64,000 nucleotides of DNA from Ixodes scapularis (Eukaryota > Arthropoda > Arachnida > Ixodida > Ixodidae), in contig NW_024609839.1 of NCBI RefSeq assembly GCF_016920785.2, positions 23,685,085 to 23,749,084 on the forward strand, read 5' to 3'. Below the pieces are notes generated by a model. The model had not been told where the DNA came from. It searched no databases and worked only from the letters and a program-made list of their open reading frames with translations. Both the position numbers and the translations under genes were made by a program. Below are positions 10,611 to 21,145 of the stretch, piece by piece (positions within the stretch are counted from its first letter, which is position 1; every line of letters begins with the position of its first letter).

Positions 10611-12955
10611 GGGAGCACGTATAGAATAACGGTTTTGTATCCATGAAAATAATATTGCTGTGGGAAAGAAGTGGAGGTGCAGCATACTTAGAAGAGGAAT
10701 ATACCTCGAAACACTGCTTATAATGTATTTGAGCGTGAAAGCTTGGGTGTAAATTTGCTTCTATTTTTAGCCATTTTAATATAGAAACTACTAAAAACTG
10801 CGAAGGAGGAGTGAGCTCGTAAATCATAATCTTAGCACAATATCCTAGTTCAAGATTCTGCAGCATCTCAGCTATAGATCAAAATCCACTTCAAAGGAAT
10901 CAATCCACATATAACAGTTTGCTTTTGCTCATGTATATACATCAAAAAGGTTGGGCATGCTGTCCCGATAAGGTGAAAGAGGCCTCTTACTCACCCATGG
11001 AAGGGGCAAAGGCAGGCGCTCCGCTGTGAAGCGCTGTATGGACATGAACCATATAGCATCGGTGAATTCTCTTTGTAAACAAAAAATATAAACACTATGC
11101 TTTTGTTGATTCATAAATAATAGTGGACTCGCGGTCCTATCGGCTGTGCCAACTTTTATTTATTTACGCCACTTTGACACGAATGTTGTGAGCCTGGCTA
11201 TTTGCAAACGCAGGCGTTCAACGTCCTCCAACACGATTAAATGTTCAGTAAGATTGGCGCAATACCATTATGGTGTTTAATGGTTATAGAATTCAAGAGG
11301 TTCAATTACTAAGAGATTCCCTGGAACAAGCCAGCACGAACTGATTACAAAAATTATATTGCATGACAACCTAAGATATACTTTATTGTCTGAAACGCGT
11401 CAGAATTGCGTCGCACCAACAAAAAATAATTTGAAGAAGGGGAAATTTGCTTTTCCTTTGTTGCGTTTTTTCTTAGCATACCCATCTATTCGGATTTCGT
11501 TTTTGCGGTTACGAATATGGTGAAGAAGTTGGGAAGATTCGCAAGTAAAAGTTTCGTCATATACCTTAATAATGACATTTTAAAAAAATTATTATTTTTT
11601 TTGTAGATTAGACAAAAAAATTATAAAAAATATTTATTGAGCTCTTCCGATTGCAACGCGCCGCTTCTTTCAATATATGAAGAAAGCAGCCCTGGCGTGG
11701 CAGAGAAAAACACTCCGACATCTCCGCGCATATTGCTTACTCTAAATATGGCGGCTTTCGACGGCTTCACCACCTATACTGATAGTTACCAAAAGAAAAC
11801 AGCAATCACTTTTTTTTTTAATTAGGCTTCATATGGGCCAATTGCAAATCTCTCGTTTTAGAAAGCCGAGTGTTCTGTGCTACGTTGGCTTTTGTGCCCT
11901 ATGAAGACGAAGATGAACACGTAAAATGCTGGAGTGCTAGACTAAGCGCAAAGTCATAGCAATACGACTGTCCGTTTTGGAGAAGTAAGAAGCAGCCGGG
12001 AGGCACCAGCTCGCCAACTTCGTTATCTACTCAAGCGGGGTTTTATACCGAACTTTCGGCGCCATTAGGCACTTTTGAATCTTTTATTGTTCAGGGGTGT
12101 GTGTAAGAATCATTTCCATTTCTTTGGGACAATAAACAAAATTCATAATTTGTATTGTCAGCGGTGCTTTAAACGAAGAGCCAAGGGTAAATTACAGATA
12201 TCTGTGGTTCCAACTACAACTTGTCAAATTACTTGTGATCGATTACTTTTTAGTAATTTTGTAATCATTTAACACGAGTAACCTGACTACTTTTGAAAGT
12301 ACTAAAATTATTTTTAAATTTTACTAGTTTCCCTCCCCTTTCTAATGGCGCACAATGTTTCTACGAGTTACCTAGCAAGGATTCCTCTAACCAAGTCTCC
12401 TACATTAAGAAGGTTTACCATAACTGGTGGATTTAAAGGATGAGTAGTTTGTAAGTTGGCGATTTTAATACAATGGTGAACATTAAGAGATACACGTTTT
12501 TAAACCGGCAAAAATTGGTTGTTTCAAAATCTGAGGAAATCAGAAAAGTAACGATTAGTTTTCCGAGTAACGGTCAATGGACTCTTTTTAAGTAATAAAG
12601 AAATCTATCGAAATGTCTTTTTAACCAAGAGAACTTCTAATTGTAATTGATGAAACGTTTACAGTAACGTGCACAATACTGCATTCCCAACGTCCCCAAC
12701 GTGCTTCGGGTGTTCTATGCTTTGTTGTTGTTGTTTTTTGTTTGTTTTTTTCTTAGTTACAAGATATTGTTCTCCAGACAGTAAGGTAACCTTCAGCAGC
12801 ACGTATGAAGCGTTTCTGATGTGTTTACAAATGAAACTAGCCATTTGGGACTCGAAGGAATTTCTGAAAAGAACGATTACACCAGCTTGATCATGCTGAC
12901 AAAGACCGGGCGGCACAGATTGCGTTGTGAGCGAGCTCAGCACATAAAATACACC
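10611..12955. other. No gene recognised; possible hAT-like remnant near 12.2 kb
   Basis: The stretch is AT-rich. Around 12200-12600 it has repeated AGTAAT/GTAACG-like steps (GATTACTTTTTAGTAATTTTG) reminiscent of CAGTGTTG-type hAT MITEs, but no termini could be placed. The frame at 12659-12943 is not supported by any domain. Confidence 0.4.
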
Positions 12956-12959
12956 TCAA

Positions 12960-13190
12960 CGTGACGTGGCGTCACGGGGTCACATGACTCCGTGGTGCCA
13001 CATGGTGTCACGTCACTCCCTGCCATCACGTGCCATGGTGACGTCAAGTGCCTCTGCTACTTTACGCCGTCACGCGACGTTAATAATGTCACATCAGCTC
13101 ACGATGGCAACTGACGTTATGGCCTCAGATGACGTCAGGGATTCATGTGACATCCTGGTGTCACATGAGGTCACGGTCCTTCGTGACGGT
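12960..13190. promoter_or_regulatory. Cluster of TGACGTCA and GTCACATG-like sites
   Basis: Many copies of GTGACGTCA, GTCACATG and GTCACGTG half-sites are packed into 230 bp just outside the MITE at 13195. They look like a decayed tandem repeat rather than a designed enhancer. The motifs are those bound by CREB/ATF and bHLH factors in animals, so regulatory activity is possible but only inferred. Confidence 0.35.
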
Positions 13191-13324
13191 TTTAGAGCGC
13201 AGCTCTTAGGCGCCCGTTTCCGGCATGAGCGGCGACGCCGACGGCGAGGGCGACGGCGCCGACGGCGACGCGGTGGTTACGCCGACGCCGACGCCGCGCG
13301 GTGCGTAACCGCGCGGAGCGTTAT

Positions 13325-13580
13325 GAGTAAATTTCCCCGCTAAATCTAGCGGAAAAGTTTCCCCGCTAAATCTAGCCGAAAAATTTCCCCGCTAAATCTA
13401 GCGGAAAAATTTCCCCGCTAAATCTAGCGGAAAATTTCCCCGCTAGATCTAGCGAAAAAATTTCCCCGCTAAATCTAGCGGAAAATTTTACCCGCTAAAT
13501 TTAGCGGAAAATTTTCCCCGCTAAATCTAGCAGAACGATTTCCCCGCTAAATCTAACGGAAAAATTTTCCCGCCAAATCT
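13325..13580. repeat. Tandem array of 16-bp palindromes
   Basis: About eleven direct units of roughly 23 bp each contain CCGCTAAATCTAGCGG or a close variant, separated by an AAAATTTC-like spacer. The idealised core CCGCTAAATTTAGCGG is a perfect palindrome. The same core forms the array at 38409-38690, inside another copy of the same MITE. Confidence 0.85.
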
Positions 13581-13589
13581 CTGGGACTC

Positions 13590-13715
13590 GTGACCTGGGT
13601 GGTCACGTGACCTGGGGTGTCACGTGACCTCCCACGTGACCTCGGGGGGTGTCACGTGACCACCCAAGGCACGTGACCTTTCCCACAGGTCACGCGACCC
13701 CCCGAGAGCACGTGA
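13590..13715. repeat. Cluster of CACGTGAC palindromes
   Basis: GTCACGTGAC, CCACGTGAC and GCACGTGAC cores occur at least six times in about 125 bp with C-rich spacers. GTCACGTGAC matches the E-box form recognised by MiT/TFE-type bHLH proteins. The dense spacing suggests tandem expansion inside the MITE. Confidence 0.7.
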
Positions 13716-14367
13716 CCCCCAGTATTCTTCCCTCCTCCTCCTCAAGAGCTGCGCTCTAATTCGGCATTACAGGGAGTTGTAAACGGCTCTCATTCTTTTT
13801 TTTACGGTCCTTCCAGACGATTTTCTCGTAAAATCTGGCGAATGAAACTTGTTCTGTGTTAAGAGAGTACAGAACAAAGAGAAAGAGTGGTCACGTTTCT
13901 CGATTTTCGTACCTTTACCGTGGAGGTAAAAGAGGCTTCCATACAGTTGCAGAATCCTCGCTGTGAAAAGTAAAGAAATACCCGTTATAGACAGAACCGA
14001 ATTGCACGCCCGAGCTAACGCGCTTCAAAATGACCGCGTGTTCAATTCCTCCCGCATAGCACATGCCATTTTTCGACATCGCTGATGCTGCTGTCCGAAA
14101 CAGGCGGCACATGCGGAGAGAATCTCACCTTGGAGACGCTCAAAGTGGAGGTCGAGGTCGGGGTCTATGAACAAGAAACAAAGCGAGGTTTAAATGAAGT
14201 GAGGGGCAATAATCGTTCCAATAAAAACATATGCGGTAGTCGTTCAATCCAAATTGATCCCTTCGTGAAACTAATTCGGAACACCCTTAGCAATGCATGT
14301 ATCTATATTCATTGAAGGCTTAAGAAACGTAAAGCACAACACAAGTAGCACGAACAGGACGCTGAAA

Positions 14368-14395
14368 GGGGGGGGGGGGGGGGGGGGGGGGGGGG
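14368..14395. repeat. Run of 28 G
   Basis: An uninterrupted G tract. It could form a quadruplex but is also a common place for length errors in assembly. Confidence 0.9.
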
Positions 14396-14700
14396 CGACG
14401 AGGGTCCCACTTGGGTAGCCGACGTATTTCCTGTCGGTCTGGGAAGTCGGGCTGAAGTGGGGCCCACTCGGGCAGCCCACCCCGCCTGCCTCGAAGAACC
14501 CACGGGGGGCCTTTTTGCGCGTCCCACATGGGATCCACTCGTGGGGCCCACAGCGGGTTTACTTAGGCAGCCCACAAGGGAACTCCTCATGGAGCCTACA
14601 GGGAGCATAGGTGGGCAGCCCAAATCAGTCCCCCTCGTGGAGCTTACAGTGGGCTAACGTGGGCAGCGCCCATATCACCACATGAGATCCCCCCGGTAGC
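14396..14700. repeat. Degenerate GGCAGCCCAC tandem repeat
   Basis: GGCAGCCCAC-like cores recur near 14472, 14568, 14613 and 14664, alternating with CTCGTGGAGC(C/T)TACAG blocks, giving units of about 45-95 bp. Overlapping proline-rich frames on both strands are by-products of the repeat and have no domain. Confidence 0.6.
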
Positions 14701-15534
14701 CTCATTTCGTTCGGGGATACTTCCTCATTTCCCTACTCTGTGGGGAGTTGTGGTGCATCCCAAAATGAGCCTGCGACACTTTCCTGATATGTCTACTTGG
14801 AAAATTATTACCCTTTTGATGCATTTTGATAGATCCATAAAACATCTTCACCCGGATCATAAATTTCAAGTGTACGAAATGAAACAAAAACCGGGGCACA
14901 ATTTTCATATCAATACTTGTTTGACGTGAAATCGGAATACATAGACAGTTGGAGTCGGCAACAGACACCGAGTTTTAGAACAGACTCCGTATTTCGACGA
15001 GCGTGTTTGGAATCTAAACTCCAATTCAATACAGTGTGTAAAGATTTCTACCCCACGTAAAACGGCCTTCTCAACATATACGCTGAATACTAAGTTACTA
15101 ATAACTTTTTTCAGTAAGTACAAAACGAGCGTGTTGGTAACAGTAATTAAACATGAGGAAGATACATGTATTTTCTATGTATTTTCCTCATATTTAATTA
15201 ATAACTTTTTTAATGCCTAAACTTTTTCACGGTTAAAATTACAATCCTCGGTGATTCGGTACCAAATTAAGCCTATCTCCGGTACTGAACTTTCAGAACA
15301 AAAAATTCCCTTACTTCCTTTTTGGTGGTTAAGAATATTTTGTGCCCATTTCAACATGGTTTTAAAAAAGGGTTGTCCACTACCAATTAGCATGTTTCAT
15401 CTATTCGTGAGAATGCCCGCAAACTTGATAAGCCAGGACTCTTCTGAGATTTTAGTAAACCTTTCAATAAGTATCCACGTTGAGAACTACTTTTAGCGTG
15501 AAAAGTTTTTTGCCTAGTTGTTCCTCATTTTCTT

Positions 15535-15705
15535 AAAGCCGGATTCAGTAAAGCCGGATTAAGTTTACCCGTCAGATTTAGCGGCAAAATAATGTGACGT
15601 GAACTCAACACTGATCCCGCCCATATGGTAAGGGGCGCAATGTTTCTCTATGGGACGTCACAGACCTACACACCAATTCAATTTCACCACTAAATTTAGC
15701 GGGGA
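15535..15705. repeat. Decayed relative of the TTTAGCGG/GACGTCAC repeat family
   Basis: The segment contains CAGATTTAGCGGCAAAAT, TGTGACGTGA, GGGACGTCACAG and CACTAAATTTAGCGGGG in the order seen inside the MITEs at 13195 and 38330. The ends cannot be placed. Confidence 0.45.
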
Positions 15706-16039
15706 AGCTGAATTAGTAGACATGGTAACACTGGAGCGAGCGGACAAAAGAGGACGGAGAGACACGAAACTGCGAACGCAGCTAAAGATTTATTTTCCAG
15801 ATCATATCCTTAAATATGCCCACAACAAGACAAGAAGACAAACGCTGTCTGAAGTCACTGAATCGTGAAAGGTAAGACCCAAAGAACAAAAGTACAAAGA
15901 CCCCGGCTACCGAAAGATGACTCTAGTTTGTAAGGATCAGCTCGCCTGCCTACTTGCTTTAACTTGAATTGGGGCATACGTCTTTGATGTCACATAATGA
16001 AACGCGCGCAGTGTTCCAAAAAGATGTCACATGACGTCA

Positions 16040-16811
16040 TTCCAAAAGTAGCCGAACTGGTACCAACGAGGGTGCTATGTCGGTAGCTCAGGTGGAAATT
16101 CCCTCACTTTGCTACCAACTACGCTAACTTTGCCCTCGAATGAGTGAGGTAAGACCCACGGCGTATTGCACGGGAAATCCGAAATAGGCGTTCCCAAGTT
16201 CGGCATGGCCACGTATATCCGAAGTTGTACCAACGAGGGTGCTAAGTCGGTGTCACAATGGGCATGCCCTCGCTTTGCCACCAACAAGTCTAACTTAGCC
16301 CTCGCATAAGTGAGGTGGGACCCACGGGGTGTTGCACGCGCAACCCGAAATAGGCAGGCCGGCATGCCTACGCGTAGCCGAAGTGGTACGAACGAGGGTG
16401 CTAAGTCGGTAGCCAAGGTGGGCATGCCCTCGTTTTGCCACCAACTAGGCGAACTTTGCCCTTGCGTAAGTGTGGTGGGACCCAGAGGGTATTGCAGGGA
16501 AAACCCAAACTGGGCATGCGCAAGTTGGACATGCCCACGAGTAGCCGAAGTGGTACCAACGAGGGTGCTATGTCGGTAGCTCAGGTGGAAATGCCCTCGC
16601 TTTGCTACTAACTACGCTAACTTCACGCATGAATAAGTGAGGTGGGACCCACACGGTATCGCACGAGAAATCCGAAATGGTGTACCCAAGTTGGGCATGG
16701 CCATGCGTAGCCGAAGTGGTATCAGCGAGGGTGCTATGTCGGTAGCCCAGGTGGGAATACCCTCGCTTCGCTACCAACAACCCTGACTTTGCCCTCACAT
16801 AAGTAAGGTGG
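16040..16811. repeat. ~160-167-bp tandem repeat array, left part
   Basis: Five units, marked by TACCAACGAGGGTGCTA-like sequence starting at about 16071, 16228, 16387, 16554 and 16720. The first two intervals are 157-159 bp and the later ones 166-167 bp. Each unit also carries AGGTGGGACCCAC and GGCATGCCC motifs. Short frames through the array are artefacts of the repeat. It continues at 21146 on the far side of the inserted elements. Confidence 0.9.
16807..16811. repeat. Target duplication GGTGG, left copy
   Basis: GGTGG precedes the outer insertion and recurs at 21146-21150. If two mismatches are allowed it extends to 8 bp (GGTGGAAG versus GGTGGGAC), the length expected for hAT. Confidence 0.6.
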
Positions 16812-17579
16812 AAGTGTCTCAGTGTTGTGCCCGTTACCGGAAAAAAGTAACGAAATAGCGTTACTCGTTAGTTTGGTAAAAATTAACGCGTTATTGAGCT
16901 ACGTTACTTTTTTACAAACGTAACGATATACCGTAACCGTTACTTTTCAAAACTAACGAACATTACTTTTGTGTTACTTTTGCGTTACTTTTGTGTTCGA
17001 GTACATATGTTTGGCAGAGATGTGTTCGCTTACAAACATGCCTTTGGTCTCGTGAAAGAGAAAACTTCCAGAAGACCAATTGAAAGTCAATCGGCTTTTA
17101 TAAACTACAGCATGCGAACGGGGACTGTTGGAACACAACCAGCCAACCAACACCCTTCATCTTTACGCCGGTTTTAGTAACAGTCCGGCTCATACTATTA
17201 CCAGAGGCTGATTTACTTCACTATGTGGAACAGGACACCGGTTACCAGCACAGTGGTTATAATCACTTGCTGCCTCTCACCAGCAATAACTCTTCAATTT
17301 TCTACGAAGAAAAAAAAAAAGGTTTTTTGTTTGTAAGTTTTTTTTTTAGGTTTAAAAGTTTTTTTTTTTAATTTTTTATTATGACCTTAGTGAAGAAAAG
17401 AATAATCAAGCGAAAGATTGTTTTGTGTACAAAAGTAAGTCAGAAAGTTTCAGGCAGCGAGGGGGAGAGCGAGAGTAATAAATCCCACAAAGGGTGTTTT
17501 TTTTTTCTTGTAACTAGAGAAACGAGCAAATCGCTCGCCACTAGTTGTCCACTGTTTTAAATAGATGTCTCTCTCGGAC

Positions 17580-17604
17580 TCCACCCCCCCCCCCCCCCCC
17601 CCCC
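17580..17604. repeat. C-rich homopolymer tract
   Basis: A C run of about 20 bases inside the outer hAT-like element, followed by GCTGCCCACC repeats. Confidence 0.85.
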
Positions 17605-18253
17605 GCTGCCCACCTCTGCTGCCCAAAGCAGAGGGGGACGAGGAGGGAGGGGAGGGTGCTGTAACGCAGTCGTTCGTTCAAGTCTTGTGGGTGGTGGTGA
17701 CACTATGAAAAAAAATGAGGACGAACGGAATTAGCTGGTAGCCGAAGGTTTGTTTCGTCTTCGAGAAGCGAGATAATGTCGTCTTTTGGTCAGAAAGTTT
17801 TTTTTTTGTTCTTTTTTTAAGTTTACTGTAACGGATACTGGTTCCGTGCAGCGATAAGCTTGCGCAGGATTTTGAGATGGATGGGTGAATAGATGGACTG
17901 ATAAGGGGAAAACCCACCGTTTTAGAAAATCAAAGGTTCAGAAGTCTTAGCAGCAAGATACGGCATTGCCTGGGCATCGCGTGCTCGAGCGCAAGTAGTT
18001 GCCCCTCGAGCAGAGAAGCTAGACCCTCCATTGAGCTTAGTGACCTAAATTTAGATCCCCTAACGTCTCCAGTTTTATGCGCAAGATTGCTATTCTAAAC
18101 GTTAGATCAAGCGTCGTGACCTTTTCCCAAATACCTGATGTATTTCACCAGTTTTGGTCAAAAGTAACGAGTAACGTAACTTGATAGCCGATACCGTAAA
18201 AAAGTAACAAAAATACTTTACTCGTTAGTCATTCCGAATACTAACGAGTACGT

Positions 18254-18399
18254 TGTGGTGACATCTTGATAATGCGCCGACGGGCCGATTCCTCGCGAAC
18301 TGTTATCACTGGTCACATGACCCGAATCATCTGTATATATTCACTGGTGTCTGAATAAACGAGAGGGTTCTTTGCTCACCCACGACGGCTTGTCTGACA
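18254..18399 (+). repeat. 5' LTR
   Basis: Begins TGTGGTGACATC and ends CTTGTCTGACA. It contains CTGTATATATTCAC as a TATA-like element and GAATAAACGAG as a polyadenylation-like signal. At 146 bp it is short for a gypsy LTR. Confidence 0.9.
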
Positions 18400-18415
18400 T
18401 GGTGTCAGAAGTGGG
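18400..18415 (+). promoter_or_regulatory. Primer-binding site for tRNA-Leu
   Basis: TGGTGTCAGAAGTGGG directly abuts the 5' LTR. As I recall it, this is the complement of the 3' end of metazoan tRNA-Leu, including CCA, so minus-strand synthesis would be primed by that tRNA. Confidence 0.75.
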
Positions 18416-18527
18416 CGGATTCCGACCGGTTCCGACGGAATGCCGCTAACGACGAGTACGAGCCCCTAAGCAACGACCGAAGCAGCGTCGACCTCGCCAC
18501 CCCAGCAGCAGCCGGCGCCACGTCGAC

Positions 18528-19330
18528 ATGGCAGGACTCAAGCCTCCGAAGCCGTTCGACTTCCACAACGCCGCTGACTGGCCTGCCTGGATAGACGAGT
18601 TCGACGACTACAGATTCGCATCGGGCCTGCTCGAGAAACCTGAGGAAGTTCAAGTAAGAACTCTTCTTTATACGATGGGCCGGAAGTCGCGAGAAATTCT
18701 GCTTTCAGTAGGCGTAAAAGACGAAGAATTCAAGTCAAGAAGTTTGACCTGATAAAGTCAAGGTTAGACGGATACTTCGTTCACACCAAGAACACGGTGT
18801 ACGAGAGTGCCCGTTTCAACCAACGCCGACAGCAAATGGGAGAAACGGTAGACCGATTTGCGACCGAGCTACACAGGCTAGCAGAGCGTTGCGAGTTCAA
18901 GGACATGAAAGAACGACTTATCCGACATCGACTCGTAGTCGGTCTTTTGAACCAAACTCTCTCAGAAGAGCTTCAAATGGATCCAAAGCTGACGTTACAC
19001 GTAGCTCTATCGAAAGCTCGGACAAGCGAAACAGTAAAGGAACAACAAGCCGAACTAGCAGGGCAAGAGTCCGCAAGCGCCGAAGCATGCGTTTCGGCCG
19101 TGAAACAGAAAAAGACCGCTAGAAAGAACGAAGCCTCAACCAGTCAAAGGACTGCAAACAGCAAGAGGTGCAGTTACTGCGCTGGTCCTCTGCATCCCAG
19201 GACAAGTTGTCCCGCCCAACGAGAAAAATGCCGTTTTTGTCAAAAGTTAGGACATTTCGGAAAAGCATGCCGCATCAAAAAACGCGACGGCAAGAAACTC
19301 GACGTCATTACCGCACCCGATAGCGATCAT
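18528..19330 (+). pseudogene. Gag, frameshifted
   Basis: The first part (18528-18752) starts MAGLKPPKPFDFHNAADWPA, a gypsy-type capsid N-terminus, and is broken by a frameshift near 18745. The second part continues from before 18797 in another frame through helical capsid sequence with LPTRLRSL-like shadows only in wrong frames. Two nucleocapsid knuckles lie at residues 125-138 and 145-158 of the frame that starts at 18797, both C-x2-C-x4-H-x4-C. The protein would package element RNA into particles. The frameshift predicts a truncated product from this copy. Confidence 0.75.
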
Positions 19331-20224
19331 TTCTTGGGCACGCTCGAACAGTCGAAGAACACGTTATCTGCGCTCTTCGTGACTGTGCAGATAAATGGTC
19401 AGGAACTTCGAATGAAAGTTGATACGGGAGCGGAAGTGACTGTAGTCAGCGATAAGTTTCCACTCGTTCCACGCTCTCTAGACGAAGCAGAAAATCTTCG
19501 AGGGCCGAGCGATGCAAGAATTTGCACTGTTGGCAAGTTCCACGCGAACGTCACCTGGAAAGATGACTGCTCACGACAGACTATCTACGTCGTCCCCAAT
19601 CTGCGCTGGGAACGCAATCTTGGGTTCCCAGCGGTCAATGCCTTAGGCATCGTTCGATTCTTGGACGAAATAGAGAGCGTCAAAGACGTTGAAGCGAAGT
19701 ATCCCAAACTGTTCAAAGGTACGGGATCTCTGGCCGGTGAACACACGATACGCTTAGTACCGGATGCCGTCCCGTACGCGGTGTCTACTCCTCGTCGGAT
19801 TCCCATACCGATGAAAGAAGCAATAAAGAAAGAGCTAGACAAGCTAGAGCCCGAAGGAATGATTCGACTGATCCGAGAATGCGCCAGTGAACGCGTGCAA
19901 TTCTCGGAACCGATGATCCCATCCGAAACACCAGAACTACCATGGGAGAAACTAGGAGTCGATTTATTTGAACTAAAAGGAGCGGTGTACGTTGTTGTTG
20001 TTGACTTTCACTCCAGGTACCCGGAAATGGCGTTGCTGGACAGAGGCACGTCATCTGTGGCCGTCATTCAACACCTGAAAAGTATCTTCGCCCGACACGG
20101 GATTCCGAAGACCGTGGTTTCGGACAACGGGCCCCAGTTTGCATCGGGTTTGTTTCAAGACTTTGCGAGGACATACGGGTTCAAGCACGTGAGACCAGTC
20201 CCGCTAGCCGCATGCAAACGGTGA
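18797..20224 (+). pseudogene. Gag-protease-integrase fusion created by loss of RT and RNase H
   Basis: This 475-codon frame holds the gag C-terminus, a retropepsin with DTGA at 209-212, and then the start of reverse transcriptase up to about residue 359 (VSTPRRIPIPMKEAIKKELD). At about residues 360-365 it passes in frame into the integrase region, LPWEKLGVDLFELKG with D389, and HGIPKTVVSDNGPQFASG with D443. The RT palm including YxDD, the RNase H and the integrase HHCC finger are missing. A one-base loss near 20200 then shifts the frame just before the glutamate of the integrase triad. The deletion is in frame, so a fused protein could have been made before the later shift. Confidence 0.8.
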
Positions 20225-20908
20225 GGTTGAACGTATGGTAAGGACTCTAAAACTGCTCCTCAAGAAAGCAGAAGACCCTTACCTTGCGCTGCTGAACTAC
20301 AGGAACACCCCTGGGCCTACAGGTTTTAGTCCAGCACAACTTATTATGAGCCGACGACTTCGCTCAAGAGTGCCTTGTGCCCCATCTTTACTCAAACCTC
20401 GCACGGCAAACTCTTCTTGGAAGAAGAGAGATGAGGAGTATAGGCGGAAACAAAGTTTTTTGACAAGCGTCACGCGGCCAGACCTTTGCGCAGTCTTTCT
20501 GCAGGCAACAAAGTGTGGCTGAGAGACAGAAGTGCTACGGGTACCATCCTTCGCCCCGGGGACACACCAAGGTCCTACTGGGTCAGGACAAAGGACGGCA
20601 CCTTCCGCCGTCACCTGTTTCTGCTGCCGGACAACGATCCTGCTGCAGAGCCCGAGTGTCAACACCCTGCCGAGCCCGCGGACAAGAAGTCCAATGATGC
20701 AAGCAAGTCTGGGGAGACCACACCGCCAAGCGAGCCTTGCACGTCCGATCATCCGTCGACCAGCACCCAAGAGACTGCCCCAGCGGGTGAAACCGCGTCA
20801 CACGGTGTAACGACGCGATCCGGGCGTGTTGGTAGATTCTTAAAAGACTTGGAATTAATGACTAGTTTGTTTACGACAAAGACCGATTTGTTACGTTTTC
20901 CTACCTAA
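20225..20908 (+). pseudogene. Integrase C-terminal part, frameshifted
   Basis: The frame at 20235-20522 begins after the codons for ANGEVER, which carry the third catalytic residue, and reads MVRTLKLLLKKAEDPYLALL and NTPGPTGFSPAQLIMSRRLR, a typical gypsy integrase tail. After a frameshift near 20480 the frame 20486-20908 reads AGNKVWLRDRSATGTILRPG, resembling the integrase GPY/F-type C-terminal module, then an S/P/T-rich end and RSGRVGRFLKDLEL. It ends just before the polypurine tract. Confidence 0.7.
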
Positions 20909-20923
20909 AGAAATGGGGGAAGA
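20907..20923 (+). promoter_or_regulatory. Polypurine tract
   Basis: AAAGAAATGGGGGAAGA directly precedes the 3' LTR at 20924, the expected place for plus-strand priming. Confidence 0.75.
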
Positions 20924-21069
20924 TGTGGTGTCATCCTGATAACGCGCCGACGGGCCGATTCCTCGCGAACTGTTATCACTGGTCACATGACCCGAATCAT
21001 CTGTATATATTCACTGGTGTCTGAATAAACGAGAGGGTTCTTTGCTCACCCACAACGGCTTGTCTGACA
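20924..21069 (+). repeat. 3' LTR
   Basis: 146 bp, same ends as the 5' LTR and four substitutions from it, all near the two ends of the LTR. Confidence 0.9.
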
Positions 21070-21145
21070 TACGTTACTGCGTTAACGAAAAATGTGACGA
21101 GTTACCAGTAACGTCGTTACTAGTAACGCGTTACCTCCAACACTT

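Larger units (their letters stand above)
13195..13756 (+). mobile_element. TA-flanked MITE, copy 1, with embedded minisatellites
   Basis: The left terminus GAGCGCAGCTCTTAGGCGCC and the right terminus AAGAGCTGCGCTC form a 13-bp perfect terminal inverted repeat flanked by TA on both sides (13193-13194 and 13757-13758). The subterminal part CCCGTTTCCGGC...GAGCGGCGACGCCG is shared with copies at 38330-38872 and 62681-63011. The interior has expanded into a palindromic minisatellite and a CACGTG cluster. No transposase is encoded, so the element would depend on another transposon, probably of the Tc1/mariner type given the TA flanks. Confidence 0.75.
18254..21069 (+). mobile_element. Ty3/gypsy-type LTR retrotransposon, internally deleted
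   Basis: Two 146-bp LTRs (18254-18399 and 20924-21069) differ at four positions and are flanked by the 5-bp duplication TACGT (18249-18253 and 21070-21074). A primer-binding site, TGGTGTCAGAAGTGGG, follows the left LTR directly, and a polypurine tract precedes the right LTR. The internal part encodes gag with two zinc knuckles, a protease and an integrase core, but lacks almost all of reverse transcriptase and RNase H. It is a defective copy, possibly one that was mobilised by a full-length relative. Confidence 0.9.
16812..21145. mobile_element. hAT-like non-autonomous element, itself split by an LTR retrotransposon
   Basis: The left end contains CAGTGTTGTGCCCGTTACCGG (from 16820) and the right end, reverse-complemented, reads AAGTGTTGGAGGTAACGCG. 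Both ends are rich in GTAACG steps, as in CAGTGTTG-type hAT MITEs. Without the LTR element at 18254-21069 and its duplicated 5 bp it is about 1.5 kb and non-coding, with poly-T and poly-C runs. Removing 16812-21145 plus one target duplication brings the flanking tandem units to 166 bp apart, the array's normal period, which independently confirms the boundaries. The first few terminal bases are ambiguous. Confidence 0.75.

Noticed and set aside
13320..13580. CRISPR-like appearance of the regularly spaced palindromes
   Set aside because: Spacers are 6-8 bp and nearly identical, the genome is eukaryotic by content, and no cas genes exist. It is a minisatellite.
14271..14657. Proline- and glycine-rich frames on both strands near the G tract
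   Set aside because: They follow from the homopolymer and the degenerate GGCAGCCCAC repeat. No domain is present and all frames are equally open.
16075..16798. Short frames in the 167-bp array that look like repeated small proteins
   Set aside because: Unit length is not a multiple of three in all units, frames differ between units, and no start or splice context repeats. The array is better explained as non-coding satellite-like DNA.
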